Below the pieces are notes generated by a model that was not told the origin of the DNA, did not search any database, and was given only the letters and a program-made list of their open reading frames with translations. Source: Escallonia rubra (taxonomy: Eukaryota; Streptophyta; Magnoliopsida; Escalloniales; Escalloniaceae). From it: DNA of 64,000 nt. The DNA lies in contig JAVXUO010001362.1 of assembly GCA_033065855.1 (NCBI GenBank), positions 1 through 64,000 of the forward strand. Direction: 5' to 3'. Both the position numbers and the translations under genes were made by a program. Positions 9,823-22,934 of the stretch are shown here, piece by piece; position 1 is the first letter of the stretch; each line of letters starts with the position of its first letter.

Positions 9823-11290
9823 CAAAGTAAAGTTTTATTATCAACTTTCCACATGTGTCTAGGTCCCGTGGATCACTAAGACAATTACTTGTTCATCATA
9901 ATCGTCAGTTACCATCCATTGCTAGCATTACCGCACAATCAACCACCACCACCTTCAGTCATCGATTTACTCCTGCTACGATACGATAACATTTACTGTT
10001 ATCATAAAAACTTTAACCACCTCCAGCTTTAATCATCAATTTACTCCGTCTGGGACAACGATTACCATCACCATGAAAGTTCAACCACCACGCCCTCTTC
10101 CGAAATCCCTAGCCCTCCACAACCTTGAGGCTGTTACTTCGTTAACCTCATCCTCTCGAAACCTATCTATATAAAAAATAACTCTCAAACCCTATCAATA
10201 TATCAACTCAACCTATGGAAACCCATACCTCAAAAACATCACCATCACAACAACTTTCCAGAAACCAATCTTCAATAACTACCACAACAGTCACCATATA
10301 ACCCATTATTACCCCTCACGTGTCGCTCTTTCGCTCTTCTATCTTGCCTTTTAATTGCTGGCATAACCTGAGGAACTTCAAATATATTTACCATATTGTA
10401 AATCAATAAGATATAAAGACAACGTATGGCTAAACCATTTTCCTACTAAATTCACTCATCATCATTTTCCCCTCTCACTGTTTTTTAGCATTGCTATCAC
10501 GCTCTTCTTATACACGTGAACATCTCCCATAGCCACGACCATTGCCATACTTGTACCCCTCTAGCCACCATCGTACTATATATCTCCTGCATTTGTCTTT
10601 TTTCACCTAAAGTGAAGATAGTACGATAAAATGTCATCATCGTTCTGTCATCTCTTGTTGGTTCTCAAGCATTGTTGCCACGTCTTTCGCTTCACCATGG
10701 CCATCTATCACGATGACCACTATAACCATCTGCACAACATCATTATTCGTCATCTTTATTCACCAGGTAGTCCAAGCATTACCACACCATCAACCTTTGG
10801 TTCCTTTACTCACTCCTCAAAGACAACGATTATCATCACCTCTGCCAGCACTATAATCCTACTGCTATGATTACCACCACCACAATCATCTCAAGAACTA
10901 CATATCAACACCATTGCAACCATGGCTTATCAGAACTATTACAAATCTCAGTCTCATTAACAGTGCTACAACTACCACTACAGTAATTATCACTATCATA
11001 TTCGTAATCATAGTCACCTTTACAGATTCCAGTACTGTCATACTGTGACATCTACCACCAAAATCTCCCTAGTACCATTACCTTAACTATCATAATTGGC
11101 CATTGTTATCAATTAATGGGGAAAATTTAATGTTTAACTCATTTACCCTTATATTTATTTTCTTCCAACTCGATCTTAGCTTGCCACAAGTTAATCTTCA
11201 ATCGAATACAAATATGTTCTTAGTTAAAACATAGTGAAACATGTTAGAACTTAACGGTATAACTTATAAAAAATTAGATTCCTTTGAAAC
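9820..11290. other. No gene seen; degenerate CAC/ATC-rich sequence
   Basis: Rich in CACCA, ATTACC and CATCATC words with no open frame of note. Related phrases (GCATTACC-CACCATCAACC ... ACAACGATTA-CATCACC) recur near 9925-10070 and 10785-10840, suggesting an old internal duplication. The last 200 bases are the left flank of the CACTA element. Confidence 0.45.
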
Positions 11291-11319
11291 TTACACTACA
11301 AGAAATTTTCCATTTAGCG

Positions 11320-11960
11320 ACGAACATGGTTCGTCGAGGAAGGTCTCATATTCGTCAAGAAATACATACATTGACGAAAAAAATTCATCACGAAGTTCGT
11401 CAAAGACTCGCCGTCAAGAAATGTATTTTTTTACGAATATATGTGTTCGTCAATAAAAAGCATATTTATTGACGATTTTTTACTTCGTCAAGGAATGTTT
11501 GATATTTAACGACGAACTATTTCGTCGAAATAGTTTGCTCGAATTTGTCGCTGGATGTTCAAGTTCGTCAAGAATGGGTTACTTTTTCGACGAACTTGGG
11601 TTCGTCAACAAATGATTCATCGTCACTATTTTTTCTCTTGACATCTTGACTTCATCGATAATGGTGGCATTTGTTGACGAACTCAAGTTCGTCACAAAAA
11701 CCTTGATCTTCACAATTCTTCCTTGACATATTGGTTTCGTCGATAATGAATACATTTGTTGACGAACTCATGTTCGTCAATAAAACCTTACTCGTCACAA
11801 TTTTTTTCTCGACATCTTGGCTTCGTCATTGAAAACTACATTCAACGACGAAAGAGTTTGTCATTACTTGTTGCTCTTTTAACGACGAATACTTTGGTCT
11901 TTGATGACTCTAAAGACAAATAATAGAAAGATTTTATTTAACGACAAATAATAGAAAGAT
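11320..11960. repeat. CACTA left subterminal repeats
   Basis: Many direct and inverted copies of GACGAA(C/A) and GTTCGTC, often as pairs facing each other. This is the usual layout of transposase-binding subterminal repeats. The matching right block lies at about 18870-19130. Confidence 0.85.
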
Positions 11961-13262
11961 TTAGCGACAAATAATAAAAAAAAGTCTTCATCTAATACAT
12001 AAAACTAATGCTATCCATTACAAAGATTTAGTTGGTTACAACGTGAGAACATAAGTACGCAGCAAAAAAGCTTGACATATATCCCAAGTACAAATTAGCT
12101 CTATACAAACACAATGCCTATGGTGATGCAAATGCAACCATCCTAGTGGTTGGTGACGCAAAAAATATCGACCACTTGCTTCATATCATGTCCAGAGATG
12201 ATCCGTGTATCGCATCCGAGAACAATGAAAAGACCAATATTTGCAAGCCTACATTAAAAATGAAAAGAGGAATATAAGTATTCATGTTAAGATGTTGCTC
12301 AAACCTATCCATTCTCCATGCAATCCACCACCATCAATTACATCTTTTTCTTTACCACAAACGAGCAGTCATGCACACGCAATGCGTTTGCGTGTCATTC
12401 ATCGTTAACTCATAGATATGACATCACAAAAATAAAGGGAGTCTATATAAATTTACATATCATACATAATGGCCTTCAACTTAGGAAGTAAAAACATCCT
12501 TGCACATATAAACATGCTATCATATATATATATCACGCGTATTAATTTGAAATCACACCTTAAAATCCCCATTTTCACATAAGTTGCTTGTGTACGACAG
12601 TTCGTTATATATGAAATCACCCCCACACACCCCTACACCTTATAATTAAATCAACCACCAGATATCCAGTTGTACGTGGCATAGTAAGTAAATCCTTGCC
12701 TGGCTCATAAGCCTTGCTGTGAATTGTTAACTTTACCAATCTGACTTGTTATTTGTAGTTGTAACCATTGCTATTGTACCTTGAAGAGCATACTAATATT
12801 AGCAACTTTGGTTCTTATTTATTCAGGAAATGTGCATGTCTAGAATAAGTTACACATAAATCCAATCAACATTACACATGACAACAGGTCAAAGATCCTA
12901 CCATCTGAAGTGACAAAAATCCAAGTTAAGTACCTCTCAGAGAATAATGACCATTAGCATCCCTAGGTTGTAAGAAATGCCGCTCCAATTTATTAGCTGT
13001 ATCATTAGTAAAAGAACCTAGTTAAGTCCCAATTCATGTAGCACCCCCACACACACCCCAAAAACTTAAAATTAAATCAATCATCAATTATGGTTGTATC
13101 AAAATCTGGTTCGTATACCATCCAAGACAGAAGAGACATAGGGTAAGAATGATCGATGGTTCTTGGTTGCCATTTCGCAGTGAACTAAGCCAAAAGAAAA
13201 ATGGTTCAGAAATAAAGTGCGGAAAGATTAAACGAACAAAAAAAAAATGCAAATCAACAAAT
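11961..13262. other. CACTA interior, no gene recognised
   Basis: Mixed AT-rich sequence without a clear reading frame. Two short stretches near 12600-12650 and 13030-13080 share CCCCCACACAC and AAATCAA-CA-CA wording, which suggests diverged duplicated non-coding sequence. Confidence 0.4.
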
Positions 13263-14927
13263 ATTAAAATAGTGGAAATTGAGAGGTGAAAAATAAATGG
13301 TATACTACAGCAATGAGTCTGGAATATCGGGTATAAGACTTACAATCTTACATGATCATGTCACGCATGTTGGACTGTAACCCCCCCCCCCCCCAACCCC
13401 TCTCTCTTACAATAAATGGTATACTACAACAATGAGTCTGGAATACCGGGGTATATCACTTACAATCTTACATGATCATGTCAAGCAAGTTGGAACTGTA
13501 ACACCCCTCCTCTCTTTCTACATCTCTCAACTCTTTAGTGGGGACAACTGATGTTAGTGGGACATAAGAAAAAAAAAGGAGTACATAAAGAAAAACATAT
13601 ATAGAGAGAGAGATAAAGAGAGTATACGAAGCAAAGCCTTTTTGTAAATTCTTTCAGAATTTAGTATTTTTTTCCTCTTCTTTTCAGGTCCTTGTAGTAT
13701 ATGAATTATCTATCATCATCTTGCACTATCTCAAATGAATCATATTCCCGATACACTTTGAAAGAGATTGTCACAAAAAAAAATTCTACGTCATTGACTT
13801 CTTTATTAGGTAACGAAGCGTTAGAGATGCCCTTTTTCCAAAACGGTTGATGCTATGAAGAAAGTCCTTATATATGCTAAAATGGGTTGTATTAGAACTC
13901 TCAGGATTGAAGAATCAGTACTGTGATGGGAGAACTGTGACTGACCTGAGCAGGGGTTGCTGTGTTTGAGAGCAATGGATTGGATGGTCGGGTTTTCAAC
14001 TACAGCATTCGATTCCCAGCAGTCACCTGGTGCCTCATGTGATGAATAAGCACTTACATGTATCCCCAATTCCTTACAAAATTGTCATAGCTTTAAAATA
14101 GTGGAAATTGAGAGGTGAAAAATAAATGGTATACTACAGCAATGAGTCTGGAATATCGGGGTATAAGACTTACAATCTTACATGATCATGTCACGCATGT
14201 TGGACTGTAACCCCCCCCCCCCCCAACCCCTCTCTCTTACAATAAATGGTATACTACAACAATGAGTCTGGAATACCGGGGTATATCACTTACAATCTTA
14301 CATGATCATGTCAAGCATGTTGGAACTGTAACACCCCTCCTCTCTTTCTACATCTCTCAACTCTTTAGTGGGGACAACTGATGTTAGTGGGACATAAGAA
14401 AAAAAAAGGAGTACATAAAGAAAAACATATATATATATAGAGAGATAAAGAGAGTATAAGAAGCAAAGCCTTTTTGTAAATCGTTTCAGCATTTAGGATT
14501 TTTTTCCTTCTCTTTTCATGTCCTTGTAGTATATGAATTATCTATCATCATCTTGCACTATCTCAAATGAATCATATTCCCGATACACTTTGAAAGAGAT
14601 TGTCACAAAAAAAAATTCTACGTCATTGACTTCTTTATTAGGTAACGAAGCGTTAGAGATGCCCTTTTTCCAAAACGGTTGATGCTATGAAGAAAGTCCT
14701 TATATATGCTAAAATGGGTTGTATTAGAACTCTCAGGATTGAAGAATCAGTACTGTGATGGGAGAACTGTGACTGACCTGAGCAGGGGTTGCTGTGTTTG
14801 AGAGCAATGGATTGGATGGTCGGGTTTTCAACTACAGCATTCGATTCCCAGCAGTCACCTGGTGCCTCATGTGATGAATAAGCACTTACATGTATCCCCA
14901 ATTCCTTACAAAATTGTCATAGCTTTG
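13263..14927. repeat. Tandem duplication of about 830 bp including AKR exon 4
   Basis: Positions from about 13263 to 14094 are repeated almost base for base from about 14095 to 14927; the offset drifts from 829 to 832. Each copy ends in the same aldo-keto reductase exon-4 fragment (GIHVSAYSSHEAPGDC) and begins at TTAAAATAGTGG. Each also contains a shorter internal repeat of about 125 bp (ATAAATGGTATACTACA to GGA-CTGTAAC) and a C-run. Only the second copy is contiguous with the rest of the captured gene. Confidence 0.9.
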
Positions 14928-15897
14928 TCTGCCTCCACACTGGGTGCAATTCAACCTACCCCAAAATCAACGTTATAAAAAAATAAACACGATAACCAAG
15001 CAGGTTAGGCTTATCACCAAAAGCTGGACAAATACTACTGGTATGCACTAGGCACCAGCTATGCCAAAAAATACAAAAGCGTACTTGATTAACAGCAGGA
15101 GGGACAGAGGCAAAATTCAAAAGCTGTTGGATCTTTCTGCAAGAGAAATTGCTCACACCAATGCCCCTACACAAACCCATCTCAAGGAATTTCTCCATCC
15201 CAGACCCTGTGGTCTCCAGGTCCAGAGGTTCAAATTCATCTTCCTTGGGAATAGCACAAGCAACCCATGGCTTCAACTTCACTGGCTAGTGCACCAAGTA
15301 CACATCAACATACTCCATCTCAAGATTCCTACAACATGAGAAAGTAGAAGCTTCATGTAAGAGAACTGGATATATATTATGTTCCCATGGAATTGCATTG
15401 CAAGAGCATGCAAATATGATTACTTTAGAGTTTGCTTGAGTGCTGACTGCTGAGACTGGATCATGATGATCACTTCCCCACAACTTAGACGTCACGAAAA
15501 TGTCGCTTCACTCGACTCTCCCATCGAGAATAACTTCTCTTCGAGCAGTTCCCACAGCTTGCTCAGAACCATATATCTTCGCGGTATCAAAATGCATGTA
15601 ACCCATCTGCACACATAATAGATATTATTCAGACACATTCACAAGGTATATACACCAAATGATGCAGAACAAGCGCGCGAGTTCACGTGCAGGCACAAAA
15701 GCACGCAAAACACTTCATCTGCAGTTGCAGGATGAGAGGAATGTATGAAAGTAATATGAGAGCAGGCCATATGGCACCTTAAGAGCCATTTGGATGGCTA
15801 GTTCAGTGGTGTCTCTATCATTCCCAAAGGAGAAAGTACCAAAACCAAGGTTGGGAATGGTGATGCCACAGTTCAGTTTTGCCTAATGAGCCCTCAT
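14780..15897 (-). pseudogene. Captured aldo-keto reductase gene fragment (codeinone-reductase-like family)
   Basis: Four exons on the minus strand with introns kept. Exon 1 (about 15897-15778) reads ITIPNLGFGTFSFGND and ELAIQMALK. Exon 2 starts at 15606 after TGTGTGCAG with MGYMHFDTAKIYGSEQAVG, which carries the family's Asp and Tyr active-site positions, then VTSKLWGSDHHDP. Exon 3 (15328-15086) reads MEYVDVYLVH, GIGVSNFSCRK and PPAVNQ before a GTACGC donor. Exon 4 from 14955 reads VELHPVW and GIHVSAYS...AVVENPTIQSIALKH. It is dead: there are stops in exon 1, in exon 2 (after DGRVE), in exon 3 where the HWPVKLKPW motif has TAG for Trp, and in exon 4 (TGA for Arg), plus a frameshift after ALKHS. 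The 3' exons are missing. Retained introns indicate capture from DNA, not from mRNA. Confidence 0.88.
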
Positions 15898-16556
15898 CTC
15901 TCCTGTGCAACCACCACCCACTTCACAAGAACTCAAGATTTGTGAAGAGATTCTGCCTGTGGAGTTGTGCTTCCAGCTACACATATTTATAGTTGTGCAC
16001 CCACTGAAAGTCAAACAATATTGTAACATGTTTCCTGAAGACAACAAGAATTGAGTACAAAATTAAGAAGATCACAATCCTCTGTAAATTCTTTATTCTT
16101 TTAGAATTTAGGTCCTCGTCTGAAACAGATTGTTATGCTCAAATAAATCATATTCTCGATACACTTTGAGAAGCCACAACAAGATTGTTGTGTTCAAGGT
16201 ATTGTTATTGAAAAGTGTGCATCCTATTGCTTAATCAGTCAGAGATTAGCATGAGATTTATCATAATCTCTCAGAAATATCCATCTAAGCTCACAAAATC
16301 AAAAGCTTCATCTGCAAATACGTCTTTTGCCATCTCAGGGCAACTAAGGAAAACAGTACTTATGGTCTTTCTTAACTGTATAACAGACTAAATCAAATGC
16401 AAGTATGATTACCAAATGAGCACTTTGCATTCGGTCTCATCCGGAGGTACAATTAAGTCTAAAAAAAACTACTAAACACTGGCATAGAAAAATATCCATA
16501 CCCATCAGCATTGGCCAGGCCATGATAAAATAGCAGCCAACAGGCGCCCAATGCTA

Positions 16557-17705
16557 AAATTACTCTTCAACAAGTGGGTTAAGCGTGCGACATTCTTTAC
16601 ACTTCTCTAGTTTCCTCAGGACATGCTTCCTCTTCTTTGTCTCCTCCGGAGCAGCATCAGCCTTATCTGAACCAGTTAATTAGCACACCATAATGTAGCA
16701 ATCCACATATATATTTGGCACTCGAAGTCACATCTGACAAAAAAAATGCAAAAGTATTGTAGATTGTGAGCCAACCAACAATTAGCTAATGACTGGTCTT
16801 ACAATTTAGGCATGATGGATCAAGAGAGGTGTACAAGAAGGAAAGGTTGCTAGACATTTTGCCGTAAATGTACATATGGAGCACAAAATTGATGCAAGTC
16901 AAAAGAAAATTGTTGGAATTAGAAATGATATATCCCCTCTGGTAAAAATTATACAGTCCATTAAGAAAAGTCACTTTAAGAACTGAAAATAGAATCTTAT
17001 GGAAGAATCTAAAAAAAAAGAGATCTAGATTGTTTATGCACGTACTCTAATGCCAAAGGATAGGGGAGAATATAAGTATAGCATTTTTATATGACAAATT
17101 TTGTGATTGTATCATGTCTAAACTATTTGGGCATAACATTACAAAATCGAAGTCCTCTTTAGTACTCAAAACCACTAAATAATGCAAAATATTGAAAGCA
17201 ATAGGTGCTGAAGCACACTGAAGCTTATTTCGATCTAACAATCTTTTTATTGTGCATCATTGTAAGAACTAAAAAGATTAAGTCTAACATCAGTAGACAT
17301 GTCCCAACAAAAATGTTTAACAAACACTCAAATACCTGCCCTTCTTTTTTTCCAGAACTAGCAGATTTCTTTTTTGCAACCAACATCAAGCCATAGTGCT
17401 GAAGATAATACTGCTTAAATGGCGCAACATCGATCTGAGTAATTGCGCCCTTCATTAAGGTCTGGGTCCTAACCAACTCATTGTTCTATGCATTGCATAC
17501 AACATCCAAAAGTGTAGCCTTTCTTGTCACAGCCTCATTGCCCCAAGAGAAGTTCCCTGTATCCAACCTCAAGGCACGCCACTTCACATCCTCACCATGA
17601 CCTCTAGTCCTCGAACTGTCTTCTGGTTTAGTACCAACTGGTAGTTCCTTTTTGTAGATTCTTGTAGATCTTACTTTAGTGGTCTGACCAGCCCAATGAT
17701 ACCGA
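16557..17705 (-). pseudogene. RPS8: Captured 40S ribosomal protein eS8 gene fragment
   Basis: Minus strand. The main exon reads [33 protein letters not shown], a TAG stop, then [20 protein letters not shown] and [12 protein letters not shown], followed by a lysine-rich stretch ending before an intron. This is an unmistakable eS8 core. A second exon (about 16665-16557) reads APEETKKRKHVLRKLEKCKE and TLNPLVEE, then ends in a stop. The N-terminal exon, the part upstream of about 17705 and the C-terminal RPGQCGRADG region were not found. The stop replaces a Ser in the conserved NASNNE motif. It lies downstream of and in the same orientation as the AKR fragment, inside the CACTA element. Confidence 0.88.
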
Positions 17706-18869
17706 GTCAGTCTTCTCTTTAGAAACTTAAAAAAGGGTATGTCACCCCAATAAGTTCATTATGCTATACAATGTCTAAATGACTAGAAATAGCAAGTTTT
17801 ACTTGTTAACCCCTTTGGTCTAATCCCTTAGGCTACAGATTTTCTACTTGTTAGTAACATTTGGTCTAACAATTTAACATTAAACATTAAACCAGTAGAG
17901 AATTGTCTGCTTTTGTCTGTGTAATAGCAACTACACGCCTACAAAGAATGAGGTCAATCAGCCACAAACTCAACCCAATGCAGACAGTCACAACCCATTA
18001 AGTAACTTAAGCCAATAAACAATTAAATGAACGTATAGAGATGAATTCATTCAAATTACTAGGCATACCCACATATTCTCTGTTATTCACTGATAACTTT
18101 GAACCCAAACCAGAGCTCATAAAACTGATCAAAATGCAAAATTCAGTCATTGACAAAAAGATGCAACTTACAGTAATCTCAAATTGGTTCTCAAGGTAGA
18201 TCAAATTTGGGGCAATTCTCATCGACAATGAACAAAGTGACTGCAAACAAAAAGGGTTTAAAGGAGAGAAGAAGAAACAAAGAATTGAAAACAAGAGAAG
18301 CGAGAAAGAGAAGATACCAGGGGAACATTTGATGTTGTATGAAGAGAGATGGTGAGATCTGAAACCAATTAACTATAGACGTTATATCTTATGGAGAAGA
18401 AAGAGAATGAGAAGAAGAAGGGAAGTGTGGTTTGGTGGTGTTTGTGATTGACAAAGGAACAGAAAGAAGGATGTCATACATGATACTATCGGCACCATGA
18501 GATAGAGAGAGAGGTGGTAGCGGCGGAGTGTAGCATAGCGGCATCGGAGGAAAGTAGTGGCAACGGGAAGAGATCACCGGTAGAGCCTTCGCTGGTCACC
18601 TGCCACAATCGCCGGTCACTTGTTGGTCTTCTCTCGGATCTGGAACAACAAGGAGGAACTGAAGACCTTCTTCAGTTCGGTCTTCTCTTGGCATATCTTG
18701 ATTTGAGGGAGGGCGGGAGGGAGGGAGAGAGAGAGCCCCTGTAGCCTTCGTCTGTCAGCTAGAGAGAGATGCGAGAGTGAGACTGAGAAAGTCGGACACT
18801 AGATCGAGCAGAGATACAAGAGAGAGAGAGAAAGCAAAAAGCAGAGTATATTTATTTATTTTTGGCTTT
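17706..18869. other. CACTA interior, no gene recognised
   Basis: AT-rich up to about 18290, then purine-rich sequence (GAGA runs at 18280-18430 and 18715-18850). Short ORFs at 18389-18577 (-) and 18514-18744 (+) overlap and show no domain. This may be the 5' flank of the captured eS8 gene. Confidence 0.35.
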
Positions 18870-19130
18870 CTTGACGAACTATATTCGTCGCTAAATGTGA
18901 AAAGTAAGTCAAAAGAATCGCCCAAAATCTTTTTCCTTCCCGGGCCACTTCTCGTTGAACATATTTTGACAAATGAACAAATTCATCGATAAAAATAATG
19001 ATTTATTGATGAATAAATACATTTGTCAAGAAATATTAGACTATTCTTGACGAACTCGATATTCGTCAACGTTCATCTACCTTTGTTGACGAACCTAAAT
19101 TCGTCGAGAATTTATTTGTCGTTAAATGCC
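18870..19130. repeat. CACTA right subterminal repeats
   Basis: GACGAA/TTCGTC words, the counterpart of the left block, running up to the terminal inverted repeat. Confidence 0.8.
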
Positions 19131-19148
19131 AAATTTCTTGTAGTGTTA

Positions 19149-19832
19149 CCTTTTTAGCAATCTCAAAGAATAAACGTTGCTGAACATATAATTCTCTTAG
19201 AATTTTTGATGTGATTGCTAATCAAGATTTTTAAAAGTCTTACTTGTTAAAAATATAAAAGCTCAATAAATTGTACGTCGCAAATCTTACGTGTAGTAAT
19301 CAATAATACCTATAAATTCTTTGATAATAAAATCATAATAAAGAGTTAGTATATAGAGAAGATTTTTGTATTTTACATTTTAAAGATTTTATATTGTTAT
19401 TTTAAAGTACTTTTGAGGTGTTAATAATCAAAATTAAGGCCTAATGTATAAGTATATTGATTAGGTAGAGTTTTAGAAGGTGTATAATTAATTTATTAGT
19501 TTTATAAAGTTTTAAAATATTAGACAAATTATACCTATGAATTTTATAATAATAAATCATACTAAAGAGTTAAACAGAGTAGAAAAGAAAAAGAACATAA
19601 AAGAAAAGGAACACTAAAACAAATAGGATTCTCGAATTTTATATATCTAATTTAAAAAAGTTGGACTCTAAATAAAGAGACCAATTAAGTTAAGGGACTA
19701 CCACATGCAAAATTGAAGCTTACGTGGCAGAAGTAGAATGCTCCTAAAAAAATCATACTTGTCGTAAAGATAAAGTTCCAAAAATTTGACGTGTCGCAAT
19801 TTTAAGCGAAATGTTTCAGTTTTTTATATATA
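19149..19832 (-). other. Helitron-family sequence flanking the CACTA
   Basis: It contains one unit of the repeat found throughout 21-30 kb (TTTTGAGGTGTTAATAATCA ... TAGGTAGAGTTTTAGAAGG) and ends with the GACGTGTCGCAA-type sequence seen at other Helitron right ends. No gene. The CACTA therefore appears to have inserted into an older Helitron. Confidence 0.45.
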
Positions 19833-22559
19833 TTAGATCAGTAACCCGGGCAAGGCACGGGTGAGTTCTATTTAAATGCTATGAGTATGGTTGAGTTTTA
19901 ACATATTTTAATAGAGTTAAGGTTGGGTATTTAAGCATTATGTCGATGGTTTTGAAAATTACGATTTATTCGTATTCGCCTGAAGTGAATCATTGAATTC
20001 AAAACATATTGCGTTAATGCATTTCACATATAAGCAGTATCATAATCAAGAGAAATTCAATGAACGCATAATCTCAAACTGCTTCATAATAGTAAAGCAT
20101 GCTATAGTGTTAAAAAATTAGTAATAAAATATTCAAAAAGTGAAGCATATAATGAATAATCAATTTTTTCACATCAAATTAGAATGTTACTTTGTTTTTT
20201 AGTATTTTAGGTACAAATTTTATTTTTGTACGAAGAATTTAAATCTGAAGAATTTATACACAAAATTATATTTACGCTATTCATTTTGCTTACCATATCC
20301 ATATAAGTGTGAGACATTTTTTTAGTTTTCCATGATATGTGGCGCATCAATGATCAACACTTTATTTTATAAGAACCTCTGATAGAAATCGTTACCATAT
20401 ATTAAATTATACATCTAGTATAGTCATCTACAATAAATTTAAAGTTTAGAAAAGAAAGTATAAAAAAGGCTCAAACTATTTTTTTAATAAATTATTGTCT
20501 AAACTGAATAACTCAAAAACATGCCATGAAAACCTTAGAGTAAAAATTGAAGTAAGTGGAACTATTTTACTTCCTTTCAGACAACCTTTTAAAATGTAAA
20601 AATAACCATGAAGAGAGAAACTATAGTATTGCTTAAGTTCTAATAATTTTGTTTGTTCATTAAGAGTATAAAGTAATTTTACATCCAGAATTATTATGAG
20701 CTACAACATTTATTTTAATGATTATTAATATTTTTCATATTTAAAGTTTGTTTAAATGCTAGTAATTGTATTAATTTCTAGTAAGCTCCAATAATTATTT
20801 CAATATATAATTTTGTCTCTCATGTATTTACATTCTTTTTCATTAAAAGTTTTTCTAAAGTCCAAGTAAAAGTATAAAAGTTTTAATCTTTACTCATATA
20901 TTACTCTTTAAATTTTTTGTTCTTATCTTGTTGAATACTTTAGGTGATAAAAGTCATAATCAAATACCAATAATTTAATTTATTAGTTAAGTATAATATA
21001 AAAAAATCACCAACTTATGAGATATAACATTTATTTCAATAATTTTGTCTCTCAAGTTTTTACATTATTTCTTGGCTAGAGATTTTGAAAGCGCGAGTAA
21101 TCTAATAATTGATGACTCGCATAACTTATGACTTGATACTTATAATTGACTTTGTTCGCATTTAAAAGGAGTATATAATTGCAATTTGAGAGATTGAGGT
21201 AATCTAACTAAAATCAATTTGTGAAAGTGAATTTCTATTTTGGCATTTTAAAGTTTGTTTGAACATTAAGTCAAATCAGGTGTGATTCCCTTTTTTTTTT
21301 GTGGATTTGTTAGGTTTATATTATTTTCATTTCAAAGTTTTTGCTATTTAGGTAAAACTAATTTCTTAAATAAACATCTTTTTTTGATATTTGGAAGTAT
21401 TTTGAAAAAATACGTCATTTTTGGTTTGTATATTGCTTTTGTAAAATGAAAAGAAAAAACCTTTTAATTTTTTAGTATAGTCTTTAGTTTCATACATGAT
21501 TGTCATAGTTTCCTTTAATTTTTTTAAAGTTCTCTTGAGGTGTTAAAAATCAAAATCAAAGCCTAATATGTAAATATATGTCTATAGCATAGAGTTTTAA
21601 AATTGCACAATTGATTTTCTAGTTTTATAATTATTTACAAATATCGGGATAATTATACCGACAAATTTTTCAATAATAAATTGTTGTAAATAGTTAATAA
21701 GTAGGGAATGATTTTATTATTTCACCTTTGAAGATTTTATTTTGTTATTTTGAAATATTTTTGAGGTGATAAAAGTTAAAATTAAGTCCTAGTATATTAG
21801 TATATAGATTATGTAGAGTTTTAGAAGGTGTAGAATCAGCTAGTTTTCTAGGTTTAGAAGGTATACAAAAATTGGGTAAATTAGACCTACAAAATTTTCA
21901 ATAATAAACCATATTAAAGTGTTAATGATTAAGTTGGGGTAAAAAAGAAAAAAGACACGAAAATAAATAAGATAGTGTGTCGCATAATAAGAAGGGGTGA
22001 CATGACGTGTAAGTAGCGCCAATGCTTATTTATAATTTAGTAATCTCAAATTTTATTTATGAAATTAAACTGTAAATTTCTGTATTTTAACTACTTTTAA
22101 GAGTTAAGTCATATTCAGTTTGATTCCTTTTTAGTTCGCATTTATTGGTGTATATGATTCCCAATTTAGAAGTTGATGTCAAACAATTAAAATTAATTTC
22201 TTAAGTAAATTACCATGTTGGTTTATAAAATATTTTTAAAAATTAAGTCATATTCGCTTTGCATATTATTTTCGTAAATAGCAATGAAAGATCTTTATTT
22301 GTAAGTCATATTCGCTTTGATTTCCTTTTTTATTTGCATGTATTGGTATATGATTCCCAATTTAAAATTTAGGGTTAATTACAAAACTGTCCCTTGAGGT
22401 TTACACGTTTTTGCACTTTACCCCCCGTGTTTACAACTTTTGCAATAGTGTCCCCCGAGGTTGACAAAACCATTGCAAACAGCTCCAAAATTGGACGTCC
22501 GTCCAATTTTGGACGTTAAATCGTCATGTGCGGTGCACATGCCATTTTGGCATGGGCAA

Positions 22560-22769
22560 ATTTGTAATTTCCCCTTCCCCATCTTCCCCACCACTGTGTT
22601 CATCTCTCTCTCTCTCTCTCTCTGTGTTCCCATTAGACTTGGGGTTTAACGAGGGTGATGGGTTGAGAAAGCTGGAGCGGTGAGAAACTAATGCTGGGAG
22701 CAGAGGCTTGGTGGACGAGCTAGAGATAGTGGTCGTTTGTACCGTCAGGGAAGCAAACAGAGTCGCCAT
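22560..22769 (-). CDS. Captured exon fragment, possible plastid-targeting N-terminus
   Basis: The minus-strand ATG at 22769 opens a Ser/Thr/Leu-rich, acid-poor stretch (MATLFASLTVQTTTISSSST, then PALVSHRSSFLNPSPSL) that looks like a chloroplast transit peptide. It then runs into a GA microsatellite and the element's terminal repeat. It probably represents the first exon of a host gene captured by the MULE. The parent gene is not recognised. Confidence 0.45.
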
Positions 22770-22934
22770 TTTTCAAACAAACTGTATATACGAACTGGGT
22801 TTTTGTATACGATGTTTGTGTGTGTGAGTGTGTGAGGGATTTGATTGGGTCGATTGGGGACGAATTAGGTGAGTAGCAGCAGTGAGTGAGTGCATAATTC
22901 TGAGAAGAAAGAGTGGCAAAATGCAGAATTTATA

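Larger units (their letters stand above)
11294..19145. mobile_element. CACTA (En/Spm-type) element carrying host gene fragments
   Basis: The left end begins CACTACAAGAAATTTTCC and the right end finishes GGAAA-free CAAATTTCTTGTAGTG, its inverted match. Both are flanked by the 3-bp target duplication TTA (11291-11293 and 19146-19148). Subterminal zones are packed with GACGAA/TTCGTC words. No transposase (TNPD or TNPA) was recognised inside, so the element is probably non-autonomous. It holds fragments of an aldo-keto reductase gene and of a ribosomal protein eS8 gene, both on the minus strand with introns retained. Confidence 0.93.
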
